A stretch of DNA of 64,000 nt, taken from Lonepinella sp042468235 (lineage in GTDB: Bacteria > Pseudomonadota > Gammaproteobacteria > Enterobacterales > Pasteurellaceae). The stretch is from the NCBI RefSeq assembly GCF_042468235.1, contig NZ_CP170386.1, positions 186,001 through 250,000 of the forward strand, in the 5' to 3' direction. The first letter of the stretch is position 1, and each line of letters begins with the position of its first letter. The notes beneath the pieces are model-generated. The model did not search any database. It saw only the letters and a program-made list of their open reading frames with translations, and had not been told where the DNA came from. Shown here piece after piece: positions 1-7,254 of the stretch. The translations under genes were made by a program, and so were the position numbers.

Positions 1-63
1 ACTTTTGCCAATCAGGCGAAAACACACGACAACAGACAACCGCAAGCGAAAGGGGGGCAAAAT

Positions 64-273
64 GTGGCAGAAACGAAAACGCCAAGGCTAATCAATATTA
101 AAGAAGTGATGAACCGCACTTCATTAAAAACTACCGCTATTTATACCTTGATGAAACGGGGTGAATTTCCCCAATCTATCAAGATAACAATCGACCGTAT
201 AGGCTGGCTAGAAAGTGATATAGATGACTGGATAACCGCCAAAGTAAACCAAACGAAAGGACAACACCAATGA
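64..273 (+). CDS. AlpA-family transcriptional regulator of the satellite
   Basis: A 69-residue protein of the AlpA/excisionase-like winged-helix family. The N-terminal part reads INIKEVMNRTSLKTTAIYTL, then GEFPQSIKI and a WLESDIDDWI tail, which is the usual AlpA pattern (recognition helix, wing, then a trp-rich C-terminal helix). Such proteins activate integrase/excisionase or late satellite genes. The start is GTG with an AGGGGGG ribosome site 6 bases upstream; an ATG two bases before it is in another frame. The frame stays open to the window edge, but the strong ribosome site favours the GTG. It overlaps the next gene by 4 bases, so it probably heads the Sid-like/capsid operon. What it regulates is inferred. 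Confidence 0.85.
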   Translation: MAETKTPRLINIKEVMNRTSLKTTAIYTLMKRGEFPQSIKITIDRIGWLESDIDDWITAKVNQTKGQHQ

Positions 274-986
274 CCGAACAAACCCAAACAACCGACAATA
301 TCGAACAGCTTAAAGCCGAATTTCAGAAGAAAAAGGCGGATTATTTAGCCAAAGAGAGCAAACTCAAAGGCCTAGAAAGCGAAAAAGCCAAAGCGGAAGA
401 AATGAAAGCCGCTTTAGAAAATGAGCTACAAGAGATCGCCGACAAAACGCAAACCGCTATCGATGCGGATAAATTTTTAACGGCGGATCAGTATGCAGAA
501 ATGAAATCAGCGGATTTTAATTTAAAAGCGAAAATTGATTATTATCAAGCTGTAATAGAAGAAGTTGAAGATAAGTTATATAAATTTAAAACTGAATTAC
601 ATTATGAAAGAAGTAATATTTTAAATTTACGAGTTGGATTATTTAGAGAAATAATTCACACCTTAATTGAAGATTTTAAACGTTCACACGGTGCAGAGTT
701 AAGTAAAATTTTTGCTATTTATGCAAAATCTGGATTAACAAATATTAATTCTTATTCACCTAAAGACCCAATTATTCAAGAGCTTGATAACTTTATGGAT
801 ATTGTTCGGGAATTTATTAATATTTCCGCCCCAATAGATGAAAATTTTACCGTTAAAAATTTAATATATGATTTTAAAGCACCATCTATTATTAAACTTC
901 ACCACGATAAAACACTGGAAGAAATGGGAATATTGACACCAGAACCAAGAGGATTTAAAAAATTAATCAATGATTTAACGAAATAA
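270..986 (+). CDS. Sid-like putative capsid-size/scaffold protein (coiled coil)
   Basis: A 238-residue, highly charged protein. Residues about 8-115 are almost continuous heptad-rich helix (many E, K, A and L, no P or G), followed by a more globular C-terminal half. Length, long helical N-terminal half and position resemble the P4 size-determination protein Sid (about 240 residues), which forms an external scaffold that makes P2 gpN build small capsids. The segment around residues 70-115 has the same spacing of acidic, aromatic and leucine residues as I recall for Sid, but identity is low. The next gene encodes a gpN-type capsid protein, which strengthens the idea. It overlaps the AlpA gene by ATGA. 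An alternative is a Psu-like or unrelated coiled-coil protein. Confidence 0.5.
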   Translation: MTEQTQTTDNIEQLKAEFQKKKADYLAKESKLKGLESEKAKAEEMKAALENELQEIADKTQTAIDADKFLTADQYAEMKSADFNLKAKIDYYQAVIEEVEDKLYKFKTELHYERSNILNLRVGLFREIIHTLIEDFKRSHGAELSKIFAIYAKSGLTNINSYSPKDPIIQELDNFMDIVREFINISAPIDENFTVKNLIYDFKAPSIIKLHHDKTLEEMGILTPEPRGFKKLINDLTK

Positions 987-999
987 GGAAAAATATAAA

Positions 1000-1686
1000 A
1001 TGAGCATATTAGACAAAGTAAAAGAAAGCCTAAAGAAAGACCAATCAAGCATGGGTAATGAAATATCGCTAGATAATACAGGTTATTTAGAAATTGATAA
1101 CAGAAATAAAGAGCTTGAACAAGAACTTTTAAAAAATCTAAGTGAAACACAGTTCTTTAATCTTATTAATATTGTAAAAACACAAAAGAAACAAGGCGAA
1201 AGCATAGGGATAATTTTACCTACAACATTTTTAAAAATAGAAGACGATAACCGAATAGATGTACAGCAAGCAATGACGCTATCAAGTGAATTTGATTGTA
1301 AAAAACTTACACTTGATAGTTATATTCTACACTCAAAAATTGATTCAAATAGTCTTTATTCTGGAATTGATTTAAATAAAACATTAAATCAGATATTAGA
1401 TAAACAATGGATTTATTCATTATTAAATGCTGGTTTTACTGGTGAAATAAATTGGCTTAAAAAAATCCAGACTAACAAGCCTGATAATGTAATTAATGGT
1501 GCGAAAGTTGGCGACAAACAGACCTATAAAAGCATTAATGCTGTAGTGAAAGCTGGTTTAGAAAAATTAGGCGAAACTATTAAAAATTCAGGCGATTTTG
1601 TGGCAATTTGCGGGCGTAATATTATCCCCGATCACCCTGTAATTCTTCAGTATGGCGACCTAAACCCAGATCATACACACAAATGA
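1000..1686 (+). CDS. P2 gpN-type major capsid protein, N-terminal part (split gene)
   Basis: A 228-residue protein that aligns by eye with the first two thirds of the phage P2 major capsid protein gpN. Matching blocks are FFNLINIVKTQ with GESIGI (P2 FLTRINIV...GEKIGI), EFDCKKLTLDSYI (YECDQINFDFYI), LNAGFTGEINWLKK (IMAGFNG...GWLQK), a VGDKQTYKSINAVV block (VGKGGDYASLDALV), and GDFVAICGRNIIPDHPVI (PDLVVIVGRQLLADKYFPIV). Spacing is conserved throughout. It stops at TGA 1684-1686, exactly where the remaining gpN sequence continues in another frame from ATG 1683. It starts 13 bases after the Sid-like gene. Either a frameshift mutation or a two-part protein made by coupled translation is possible. 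Confidence 0.8.
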   Translation: MSILDKVKESLKKDQSSMGNEISLDNTGYLEIDNRNKELEQELLKNLSETQFFNLINIVKTQKKQGESIGIILPTTFLKIEDDNRIDVQQAMTLSSEFDCKKLTLDSYILHSKIDSNSLYSGIDLNKTLNQILDKQWIYSLLNAGFTGEINWLKKIQTNKPDNVINGAKVGDKQTYKSINAVVKAGLEKLGETIKNSGDFVAICGRNIIPDHPVILQYGDLNPDHTHK

Positions 1687-1931
1687 CAATTTCACAGAAA
1701 TTAATAGGCGGATTGCGTGCGGTGAATGTTCCATATTTCCCAGAGAACAGCATTTTAATCACTAGATTTAATAATATTTCCTTTTATTTTCTACAAAATT
1801 CTGTACGCCGTATTATTGAAGAAGTACCAACAAAAAACCGCACGGAAACTTATTCAAGTATAACGTGCGACTTCATCATCGAAGACTACAACGCCGCCGC
1901 ATTGATTGAAAATATCGAAATTATGGAATAA
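1683..1931 (+). CDS. P2 gpN-type major capsid protein, C-terminal part (split gene)
   Basis: An 82-residue protein that matches the C-terminal part of P2 gpN almost end to end: ISQKLIGGLRAVNVPYFPEN (P2 ISQKRIGNLPAVRVPYFPAD), ILITRFNNISFYFLQNSVRR (MLITKLENLSIYYMDDSHRR), then RTETYSSITCDFIIEDYNAA (RVENYESMNIDYVVEDYAAG). These are the strongest matches in the element. Its ATG overlaps the TGA of the upstream capsid segment in an ATGA arrangement. One extra base just before the overlap would fuse the two into a single protein of about 310 residues with no residues missing at the junction. A rho-independent terminator follows, so this ends the AlpA/Sid-like/capsid transcription unit. Confidence 0.82.
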   Translation: MTISQKLIGGLRAVNVPYFPENSILITRFNNISFYFLQNSVRRIIEEVPTKNRTETYSSITCDFIIEDYNAAALIENIEIME

Positions 1932-1956
1932 TGCACCGCACTTTTTAAGCGTAACC

Positions 1957-1985
1957 AATAGGGCGATAAATTCGCCCTATTTTTT
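1957..1985 (+). terminator. Rho-independent terminator after the capsid genes
   Basis: A perfect 10-base stem (AATAGGGCGA / TCGCCCTATT) with a 6-base loop is followed by a T run. It lies 26 bases after the capsid stop codon. A reverse uptake-signal core (ACCGCACTT, 1935-1943) sits just upstream. Confidence 0.85.
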
Positions 1986-2082
1986 CGCTTATACAGTTTA
2001 AAAAGCCCTGTTCTAGTGCTAATCTAGGGGGAAAAAAATTATAACGTTTTACCCTGTTTTATCTTACGGAGAACCCCAAAAA

Positions 2083-2946
2083 ATGCCAATCACCCTACCG
2101 CCTAGAAAATACTACACCTTACCTCAAGCCGTCGCCGAATTAAACAAAGACAAAAAGATAAATGTCACGATTGAAGATTTAATTCATTATGCAAGCAATC
2201 ATTTATTAATGCTATGCGTAAAAGTGAGAACCAACCAAGAAGAACACCGCCTAGAATTTGATTTTATTGAGAATAATCAAACCCTAGATTGTGGCTTTTT
2301 TGGTGATGTTATTAATATAAGTATCAATAATGATATTTTATTTTATCAAAGAGAAATTAATTCAGAACAAATAAAAAATGCAAATGAATTAATGCTAACT
2401 ATATTTGATGAAGAAAATTATTTTATATTAAATGGATTTATAGGAGTTTACCCAAATAGCCATAAATTTGGAACATTTGAAAGGGATTTATTAAATAATG
2501 AAATATCATTAAACAATATATCACTTATTACACCAAGAGAAATCGAAACTAATTTAATTATTCAATTCGACTTAGGAACGTTAGAAAATATAAAACAGAA
2601 AATTAACTACAATGATTTATATATTTTGGCAACGGAGCTAGAGTTATTAAAAAACGGCGGAAAATTGTTAGATGATTATGCAGAAAATAGCCTTTTAACC
2701 ATCCAACAAGCCCCCCAAACCAACCGCCAAAACGTCAAGCAAGAAAACCAAATAAACTTTATTAAAACCTTGCTTTTTATGGATTATGGCATAGAAACCG
2801 CAGAACAGGCTAGAAATACTATCAGAAACGGCAATTTAGGGCGAAAATTGGAAAAACTTAAACAGCAACAACCCGAAAAAATAAACGATTTGAATTTAAA
2901 AATAATCACTGAAAAAACCTTGTTTAACTGGTATCAAAACAGCTAA
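2083..2946 (+). CDS. Hypothetical satellite protein, 287 aa
   Basis: I do not recognise this family. The protein has a short N-terminal stretch YYTLPQAVAELNKDKKINVT that looks like a small helical DNA-binding or adaptor region, then an Ile/Asn-rich beta-type middle (residues about 60-170). A C-terminal third (about 205-287) is rich in Q, K and E with FIKTLLFMDYGIETAEQARN, probably helical. It has its own ribosome site (ACGGAGA, 2069-2075) and stands alone between two terminators, so it is a single-gene unit. The middle is markedly AT-rich compared with its two ends, which use CCC/GCC codons like the neighbours. This could mean a mosaic gene with an exchanged central domain. Confidence 0.6.
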   Translation: MPITLPPRKYYTLPQAVAELNKDKKINVTIEDLIHYASNHLLMLCVKVRTNQEEHRLEFDFIENNQTLDCGFFGDVINISINNDILFYQREINSEQIKNANELMLTIFDEENYFILNGFIGVYPNSHKFGTFERDLLNNEISLNNISLITPREIETNLIIQFDLGTLENIKQKINYNDLYILATELELLKNGGKLLDDYAENSLLTIQQAPQTNRQNVKQENQINFIKTLLFMDYGIETAEQARNTIRNGNLGRKLEKLKQQQPEKINDLNLKIITEKTLFNWYQNS

Positions 2947-2960
2947 CTAACAAATATAAA

Positions 2961-3003
2961 AAAGGGTAATTACCCCTAAAAAATGGGTAATTACCCTTTT
3001 TTT
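2961..3003 (+). terminator. Terminator built from two copies of a 12-base palindrome
   Basis: AAAGGGTAATTACCC (2961-2975) and GGGTAATTACCCTTTT (2985-3000) form a 15-base stem followed by a T run. Each arm is itself the palindrome GGGTAATTACCC, so the element could also be bound by a dimeric regulator. It follows the 287-residue gene and lies upstream of the second AlpA gene. Confidence 0.75.
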
Positions 3004-3090
3004 ATTCTTATTTCCCACACAATACCCCTAGACAAAAAAACACCAGAAAACGCTAAAAAACAGAAAACACAAACCAAAACAGGGGAAACT

Positions 3091-3300
3091 ATGACAGATG
3101 AAACTATAACGCTATCCGTTTACGCCACGGCGAAAGAAATTTGTAAGTTATTGCACCTATCAAGGGCGAAACTTTACACAATGGCGAACGCTGGCGAATT
3201 TCCGCCACCGTTAAAACTAGGGCGTGCGTTACGCTGGCGAGTTAGTACGGTGAAAAACTGGCTAGACCAACAGGAACAAACCACGCAAGGGGGGAACTAA
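3091..3300 (+). CDS. AlpA-family regulator (second copy)
   Basis: A 69-residue AlpA-type winged-helix protein: VYATAKEICKLLHLSRAKLY (recognition helix region), then GEFPPPLKLGRALRW and VSTVKNWLDQQ. I chose ATG 3091 because AGGGGA lies 4 bases upstream and the AlpA homology starts there; a longer reading from 2983 would begin inside the terminator stem. It overlaps the Ogr/Delta-like gene by the TAATG junction at 3300, so the two are translationally coupled. In P4 and Gram-negative PICIs, AlpA-type proteins switch on the element's own operons; the target here is not known. Confidence 0.85.
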   Translation: MTDETITLSVYATAKEICKLLHLSRAKLYTMANAGEFPPPLKLGRALRWRVSTVKNWLDQQEQTTQGGN

Positions 3301-3545
3301 TGGGATTAAATATATATTGCCCGAAATGCGATAAACCAATGAAAGTGCGAACCAGTGAGCGACCAACGCCGACCACCGTCAAGGCGATGTTGTTTTGTAA
3401 TAACTGCTTAAATGTCAGGGCGCAATTTTTAGGCGGAATCGAGCGGATAGAATACGCCACTTATAGCACCGTTGACCCAGACCCGACACCAACCGAGCCA
3501 AAGGAAAAACCGAAAGAAACCATAAATCTAGGCTATTTCAAATAA
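3300..3545 (+). CDS. Ogr/Delta-like zinc-finger late-gene activator
   Basis: An 81-residue protein with CPKC (residues 7-10) and CNNC (33-36) separated by 22 residues. This fits the Ogr/Delta family of P2/P4 late transcription activators (P2 Ogr has C-X2-C-X22-C-X4-C; the last pair is closer here). VRTSERPTPTTVKAM between the pairs matches the family segment ARTSRYITDTTKER. After residue 50 the protein is acidic and proline-rich, unlike Ogr. Delta lets P4 turn on the late genes of its helper and its own late operon, so this gene points to a P2-like helper phage. It is coupled to the upstream AlpA gene. Confidence 0.8.
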   Translation: MGLNIYCPKCDKPMKVRTSERPTPTTVKAMLFCNNCLNVRAQFLGGIERIEYATYSTVDPDPTPTEPKEKPKETINLGYFK

Positions 3546-3559
3546 AAGCCAAAAAAAAG

Positions 3560-3582
3560 CCCCTTTACGGAGAATAAAGGGG
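3560..3582 (-). terminator. Hairpin with T run on the minus strand
   Basis: CCCCTTTA and TAAAGGGG form an 8-base stem with a 7-base loop. On the plus strand the 3' flank is not T-rich, but the A run at 3551-3558 gives a T run on the minus strand. It therefore looks like a terminator for leftward transcription, although no leftward gene is seen nearby. It may instead fold in a leader RNA. Confidence 0.4.
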
Positions 3583-3625
3583 ATGTTCTAAAAAATACTA
3601 ATATTTCAGCACAAAGGATTAAAAT

Positions 3626-4222
3626 ATGATGAAGTTTTATTATATTGATTTTACTCAAAAAATCAACAAAACAACATATTTGAACATAAATAATCATAAA
3701 AAACGCTTGACAAAGTGCGGTGATTTTTGCGAATATTTTTGCAACGGGCGTGACAACCCTACAAAAACTCAAACGGCGAATAATTGCACGCCTTTAAATC
3801 GTGCTTTTTTTATTCGTAGCATTCGCACACATCAAGCAAATAGGCTATTATGTCTATCGTCAATGATAGCGTGCAATGGGCAACCCTTAGCGGTTGGCAG
3901 TTTTCCGTTTGAGACTGTTTGTCACCCCGTTGCACGTTATCGCCAAGCCGTGACAAGTAAAGGCGATAACTTCATAAATCAACAAACGGAGTTATCAGCA
4001 ATGATCTATTTATTTTTAGGCATACACCGCCAACACCTAGGCGACACAAGTCGCACCGTTCAACGCTTACCGAAAGCACGCTTAATCATTAACGCCGACA
4101 GCGAACACACCGCCCGAGCAAAAATCGCGCGGGATTATTGTTTATTGCAATGCTGGAACGTCAAAAACCCCGAACATTTACACCGCACTTTAACCAATGT
4201 TAAGGGGGTGATTTATGCGTAA
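3626..4222 (+). CDS. Ash/Icd-like protein with an internal start
   Basis: A 198-residue reading frame made of two parts. Residues about 50-120 (FIRSIRTHQANR, CNGQPLAVGSFPFETVCHPV) resemble the Ash family of P4-like elements. The last 73 residues (MIYLFLGIHRQHLG, INADSEHTARAKIARDYCLL) match proteins annotated as host cell division inhibitor Icd-like. The full frame has AAGGA 7 bases before ATG 3626. ATG 4001 inside it has GGAG 9 bases upstream and could yield the 73-residue Icd-like protein alone. The N-terminal 40 residues contain an uptake-signal core (3713-3721) and look poorly conserved. Function in the satellite is unproven. Confidence 0.65.
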   Translation: MMKFYYIDFTQKINKTTYLNINNHKKRLTKCGDFCEYFCNGRDNPTKTQTANNCTPLNRAFFIRSIRTHQANRLLCLSSMIACNGQPLAVGSFPFETVCHPVARYRQAVTSKGDNFINQQTELSAMIYLFLGIHRQHLGDTSRTVQRLPKARLIINADSEHTARAKIARDYCLLQCWNVKNPEHLHRTLTNVKGVIYA

Positions 4223-4436
4223 ACGTTTTAACCGCCAATATACGCCACGCAGTGCAAGATATTTCAAAGCGATCGGGCAATTTATGCAAGTATGCGGAAT
4301 GATTACCCTAGATATGCAAGGCTTTCAACGCAATGGCATATTAAGCCCCGAAGAATACGAAGAAGTCTTTGATATGCTAACTACTTTGCAATCGATGCTT
4401 GATGATGTGGATTTTAAGGGGGCGAATGATGAATAA
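4215..4436 (+). CDS. Hypothetical satellite protein, 73 aa
   Basis: A small protein that I do not recognise. It has a basic N-terminus (MRKRFNRQYTPRSARYF) followed by two helices and an acidic end (EEYEEVFDMLTTLQSMLDD). The ribosome site AGGGGG lies 6 bases before ATG 4215. It overlaps the Ash/Icd-like gene by 8 bases and the next gene by about 10, so it is part of a tightly packed operon that leads to the primase. Confidence 0.6.
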   Translation: MRKRFNRQYTPRSARYFKAIGQFMQVCGMITLDMQGFQRNGILSPEEYEEVFDMLTTLQSMLDDVDFKGANDE

Positions 4437-4770
4437 CCAACCTTTAACGGATAAATCACCGCAATTTGATTACCAATTTAACACCAAGCACTACCGCCCA
4501 ATACCGAGCGAATGGGAAGATATGGAAACAAAATTAGATAAATTTAGCAGTTTATTATCTATTAAAAATTCGCTTTATTTCGCTATTGATGAGCAGTATC
4601 AAAATTTTGTATTCAGATCAATGAATGAAAGAGTCAAAGCTGCCCAAGTCGTGCATTATGACTTGATGATGATAGCCCAAATTCTACAAGAGAAAATAGA
4701 GCTAGAGTTTCAGCTATTAAGCGAATTTATCCAAGCACAGCAACCACAAGCAAACCAAGGGGGCGAATAA
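4429..4770 (+). CDS. Hypothetical satellite protein, 113 aa
   Basis: An unrecognised, mostly helical protein. The N-terminal 35 residues are extended (NNQPLTDKSPQFDYQFNTKH); the rest reads as amphipathic helices with conserved-looking aromatic residues (YFAIDEQYQNFVF). The start is ATG 4429 or the adjacent ATG 4426; AAGGGGG at 4416-4422 gives a better spacing for 4429. It overlaps its neighbours at both ends (stop TAA shares its last base with the next ATG), typical of a coupled operon. Confidence 0.6.
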   Translation: MNNQPLTDKSPQFDYQFNTKHYRPIPSEWEDMETKLDKFSSLLSIKNSLYFAIDEQYQNFVFRSMNERVKAAQVVHYDLMMIAQILQEKIELEFQLLSEFIQAQQPQANQGGE

Positions 4771-4979
4771 TGAAAGCAAGACAATATCAACCACAAATAA
4801 TTGACAGCGGCAGAGTAGAATATTGTGCAAAAATGATTAAGGGCAAAACCGCCGAGCAAATAGCGGAATTGATGAAAAATCCAGTTTTCAGAATGGTCGC
4901 CCGAAAATATGAAAAAGACCGCCAAAAGCGGCAACAATGGCAACGAGAACACGGCATCAATAGGGGGATTTTATGTTAG
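4770..4979 (+). CDS. Hypothetical satellite protein, 69 aa
   Basis: A small basic protein of unknown function. Residues 15-45 (EYCAKMIKGKTAEQIAELMK) form a helix-rich segment and the C-terminal part is very basic (RKYEKDRQKRQQWQREHG), so nucleic-acid binding is possible. The start overlaps the upstream stop and the end overlaps the next start by 7 bases, so it is translated as part of the primase operon. Confidence 0.55.
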   Translation: MKARQYQPQIIDSGRVEYCAKMIKGKTAEQIAELMKNPVFRMVARKYEKDRQKRQQWQREHGINRGILC

Positions 4980-5212
4980 AAAAGCAGATAACCGTCAATA
5001 GCAAAGAGTTATGGGGAATAAAGCAGATCGCTAATTATTTAGGCTTGAGTTATAGATACGTTCAAAGCCTAAAACGTGATCCGAATTTCCCAAAGCCGAT
5101 CAGGTTACCAAAACTAAACGACCCGAGCGTCACAAGCACACGCCCGAAATTTTTTGCTGGTGATATTGTTCGATATTGTGAGCAATGCAGAACCCCAAAA
5201 AACCAAAGCTAA
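4973..5212 (+). CDS. Small HTH (excisionase/AlpA-like) protein
   Basis: A 79-residue protein with LWGIKQIANYLGLSYRYVQS followed by DPNFPKPIRLP, the arrangement of excisionase/MerR-like and AlpA-like winged-helix DNA-binding domains. A longer wing than AlpA follows (STRPKFFAGDIVRYCEQ). GGGGG at 4962-4966 precedes ATG 4973. It is the last gene before a terminator and the primase gene. It may act as a directionality factor or as a regulator of the primase; neither is shown. Confidence 0.65.
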   Translation: MLEKQITVNSKELWGIKQIANYLGLSYRYVQSLKRDPNFPKPIRLPKLNDPSVTSTRPKFFAGDIVRYCEQCRTPKNQS

Positions 5213-5215
5213 CCC

Positions 5216-5239
5216 AAAGGGGCAACCGCCCCTTTTTTT
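5216..5239 (+). terminator. Rho-independent terminator before the primase gene
   Basis: AAAGGGGC and GCCCCTTT form an 8-base stem with a 4-base loop, followed by seven Ts. It lies between the small HTH gene (stop 5212) and the primase start at 5259, so primase expression may depend on read-through. Confidence 0.75.
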
Positions 5240-5258
5240 GATTGAAAGGTTATGAATT

Positions 5259-7163
5259 ATGATGAACGGAAGACTTAAAAAAGCCCCGAATTTGAAAGAA
5301 TTGATAAAGCAGAACCCCGCCCCCAGTGACGAAATCTTTATTTTGACAGGGGCGAACGTATGGGCGTTTTATCGTAAAGACCCGAAAGACGGCAAAACAG
5401 ACGGACAGGGGATCGGCTATGACTTATTAAATAAAGCCAATAACCAAGTATTGCCAGAAAGCCAAGACTACAAGCCGATTATTTTAGATGAACGCCAACT
5501 AACCGCCGAACTTCATAAGCTGGAGCTATTACCCGAACAAACCCAAGCAGCAAGCCTTATTGATATTAGCGGCTTTTTTGCGTTAAAAGCCAACGCCAAC
5601 GGCTCAAATATTCGCCACAACAACGAATTATTAAGCCGTTTATGCCAACACCTAGCTAAAACCGCCCGAAACCTTGAAAAACTTTGCTTAAAAGACAGCC
5701 TAGGGCAATTACAGGAAGATTTAAGCGGCTATATCAAGCGGATCAGAGATGAAGAAGTCATAGTATTAACCGCCCCCGAATTAATAGAACTCGATGCAGA
5801 CACCTTGAAAAAATCCAACGCAAGCGAAAGGGCGGAATACTTTCTAAAATGGTTTAATAAGCCCTTAGCTTATCACCCCGAACAGGGCATAATTTACGGC
5901 TATAACGGCATTATCTGGCAAGTGATAGACGATAACCAGTTACAGCGATTAGTGAAAGATTTTTTTGCAGAATATGGGGCAAAATATGGCAGTGCAACCA
6001 CGTTAAAAAATGTAATTGATTGCTTGAATGTGGATTTACCCTATTTTCAGAAAACCGATGAAAAATTGTTAGCCTTTAAAAATGGCGTATTGAATAAGCA
6101 TACACTGGAATTTATGCCACATAAGCAAGAGCATTATTTAACAGGCTTTAATAATTGCGATTATTTAGATCGGGCATTACCTACCCCGATTTTTGATAAA
6201 TACCTAGACTTTATAGGCAACCACAATGAAGACCGAAAGAAAGCCTTGCTAGGGGCGTTATATATGATTCTGAACGTGCGGAACGATTGGCAATTAACCC
6301 TAGAGCTAATAGGCGAAGCAGGGAGCGGAAAATCTACATTTTTAGAAGTTGCTAAATTAATTTCAGGGGATAACAACCACGCCGCTATTGATTTAGAAAT
6401 AATCAAAGACCCAAAGGCTATTGATATGATTTTAAACAAGAGTTTTTTATATTCAGCCGACCAACCAAAATATATTGGCGATGCGTCAATTATTAAGAAA
6501 ATATCAGGGGGCGATGAAATCACCTTTAACCCTAAAAATAAAAAATCATTTAGTGCGAAAGTCAATGCCATTATAGCAATCTGTTCAAACACCCTACCGA
6601 TTTACAAACACGACGGGGGCGGAATGGAACGGCGTAGGGTATTATTCCCTTTTTATCAAGCCGTAGAAGAAAGCGACAAAGACCCAAATTTAATAGCGAA
6701 ATTACAGCTAGAACTAGGGGGCATTATTCGCAAGATTTACGACACTTTCAGCGATCCGAATGAAGCAAAACAAGCGTTATTGATACAGAAAAACAGCCAA
6801 GAATCCTTAGAAATGAAGAGGAACAACGACCACGTTTTAGAATTTAGTGCAGAATTTGAATTAATGGAACAGGTAAGCAATAAAGGCTTAATAATAGGTA
6901 GCACTAGGGGATCTTTAGGCATTGATTCAGATTTAATATGTGATCGGCTTTATTGGCTTTATTTAGCCTTTTGTGAAGTTAGGGGCATAGACCAACGCTC
7001 ACAGCTAAAGCCTAACGATTTATTTCAAGCCTTAATCATTGCTTTTAAGACTTCAGGGCATAAAATCAAGCTCACAAAACGCACAATAGGGGGCGGATAT
7101 AACCACACCAACGCCATTTTAAAAGACAAAGAAGCAACCCTTAAAAAATGGCGTAATAGCTAA
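5259..7163 (+). CDS. P4-alpha/D5-type primase-helicase
   Basis: A 634-residue replication protein. The C-terminal half is a superfamily 3 helicase: Walker A GEAGSGKST at residues 352-360, a FLYSADQP Walker B-like segment, and the D5/P4 signature region KKISGGDEITFNPKNKKSF with IAICSNTLP. The N-terminal 200 residues are divergent and lack a CHC2 zinc finger, so primase activity there is not visible by eye. Family members initiate replication of P4, PICIs and related elements by binding iterons near their own gene. A TCACT iteron cluster lies 90 bases downstream. ATG 5259 or ATG 5262 may be the start; GAAAGG is at 5244-5249. Confidence 0.88.
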   Translation: MMNGRLKKAPNLKELIKQNPAPSDEIFILTGANVWAFYRKDPKDGKTDGQGIGYDLLNKANNQVLPESQDYKPIILDERQLTAELHKLELLPEQTQAASLIDISGFFALKANANGSNIRHNNELLSRLCQHLAKTARNLEKLCLKDSLGQLQEDLSGYIKRIRDEEVIVLTAPELIELDADTLKKSNASERAEYFLKWFNKPLAYHPEQGIIYGYNGIIWQVIDDNQLQRLVKDFFAEYGAKYGSATTLKNVIDCLNVDLPYFQKTDEKLLAFKNGVLNKHTLEFMPHKQEHYLTGFNNCDYLDRALPTPIFDKYLDFIGNHNEDRKKALLGALYMILNVRNDWQLTLELIGEAGSGKSTFLEVAKLISGDNNHAAIDLEIIKDPKAIDMILNKSFLYSADQPKYIGDASIIKKISGGDEITFNPKNKKSFSAKVNAIIAICSNTLPIYKHDGGGMERRRVLFPFYQAVEESDKDPNLIAKLQLELGGIIRKIYDTFSDPNEAKQALLIQKNSQESLEMKRNNDHVLEFSAEFELMEQVSNKGLIIGSTRGSLGIDSDLICDRLYWLYLAFCEVRGIDQRSQLKPNDLFQALIIAFKTSGHKIKLTKRTIGGGYNHTNAILKDKEATLKKWRNS

Positions 7164-7173
7164 TAACCCTTTG

Positions 7174-7213
7174 AAAATACCGTGATTTTTAACAAGAAAA
7201 CACGGTATTTTTT
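7174..7213 (+). terminator. Rho-independent terminator after the primase
   Basis: AAAATACCGTG (7174-7184) and CACGGTATTTT (7201-7211) form an 11-base stem with a T-rich tail, 11 bases after the primase stop codon. Confidence 0.85.
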
Positions 7214-7254
7214 TATGTTTTCTGTATCCCAAAAACTTTAATAATAAAATTAAT

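Noticed and set aside
1..63. Upstream extension of the first AlpA frame or tail of another gene
   Set aside because: All three forward frames are open over this short stretch, so no gene can be supported; the GTG at 64 has a strong ribosome site.
1675..1690. Programmed -1 frameshift site joining the capsid halves
   Set aside because: There is no X-XXY-YYZ heptamer and no evident stimulatory stem downstream. Coupled translation or mutation explains the overlap better.
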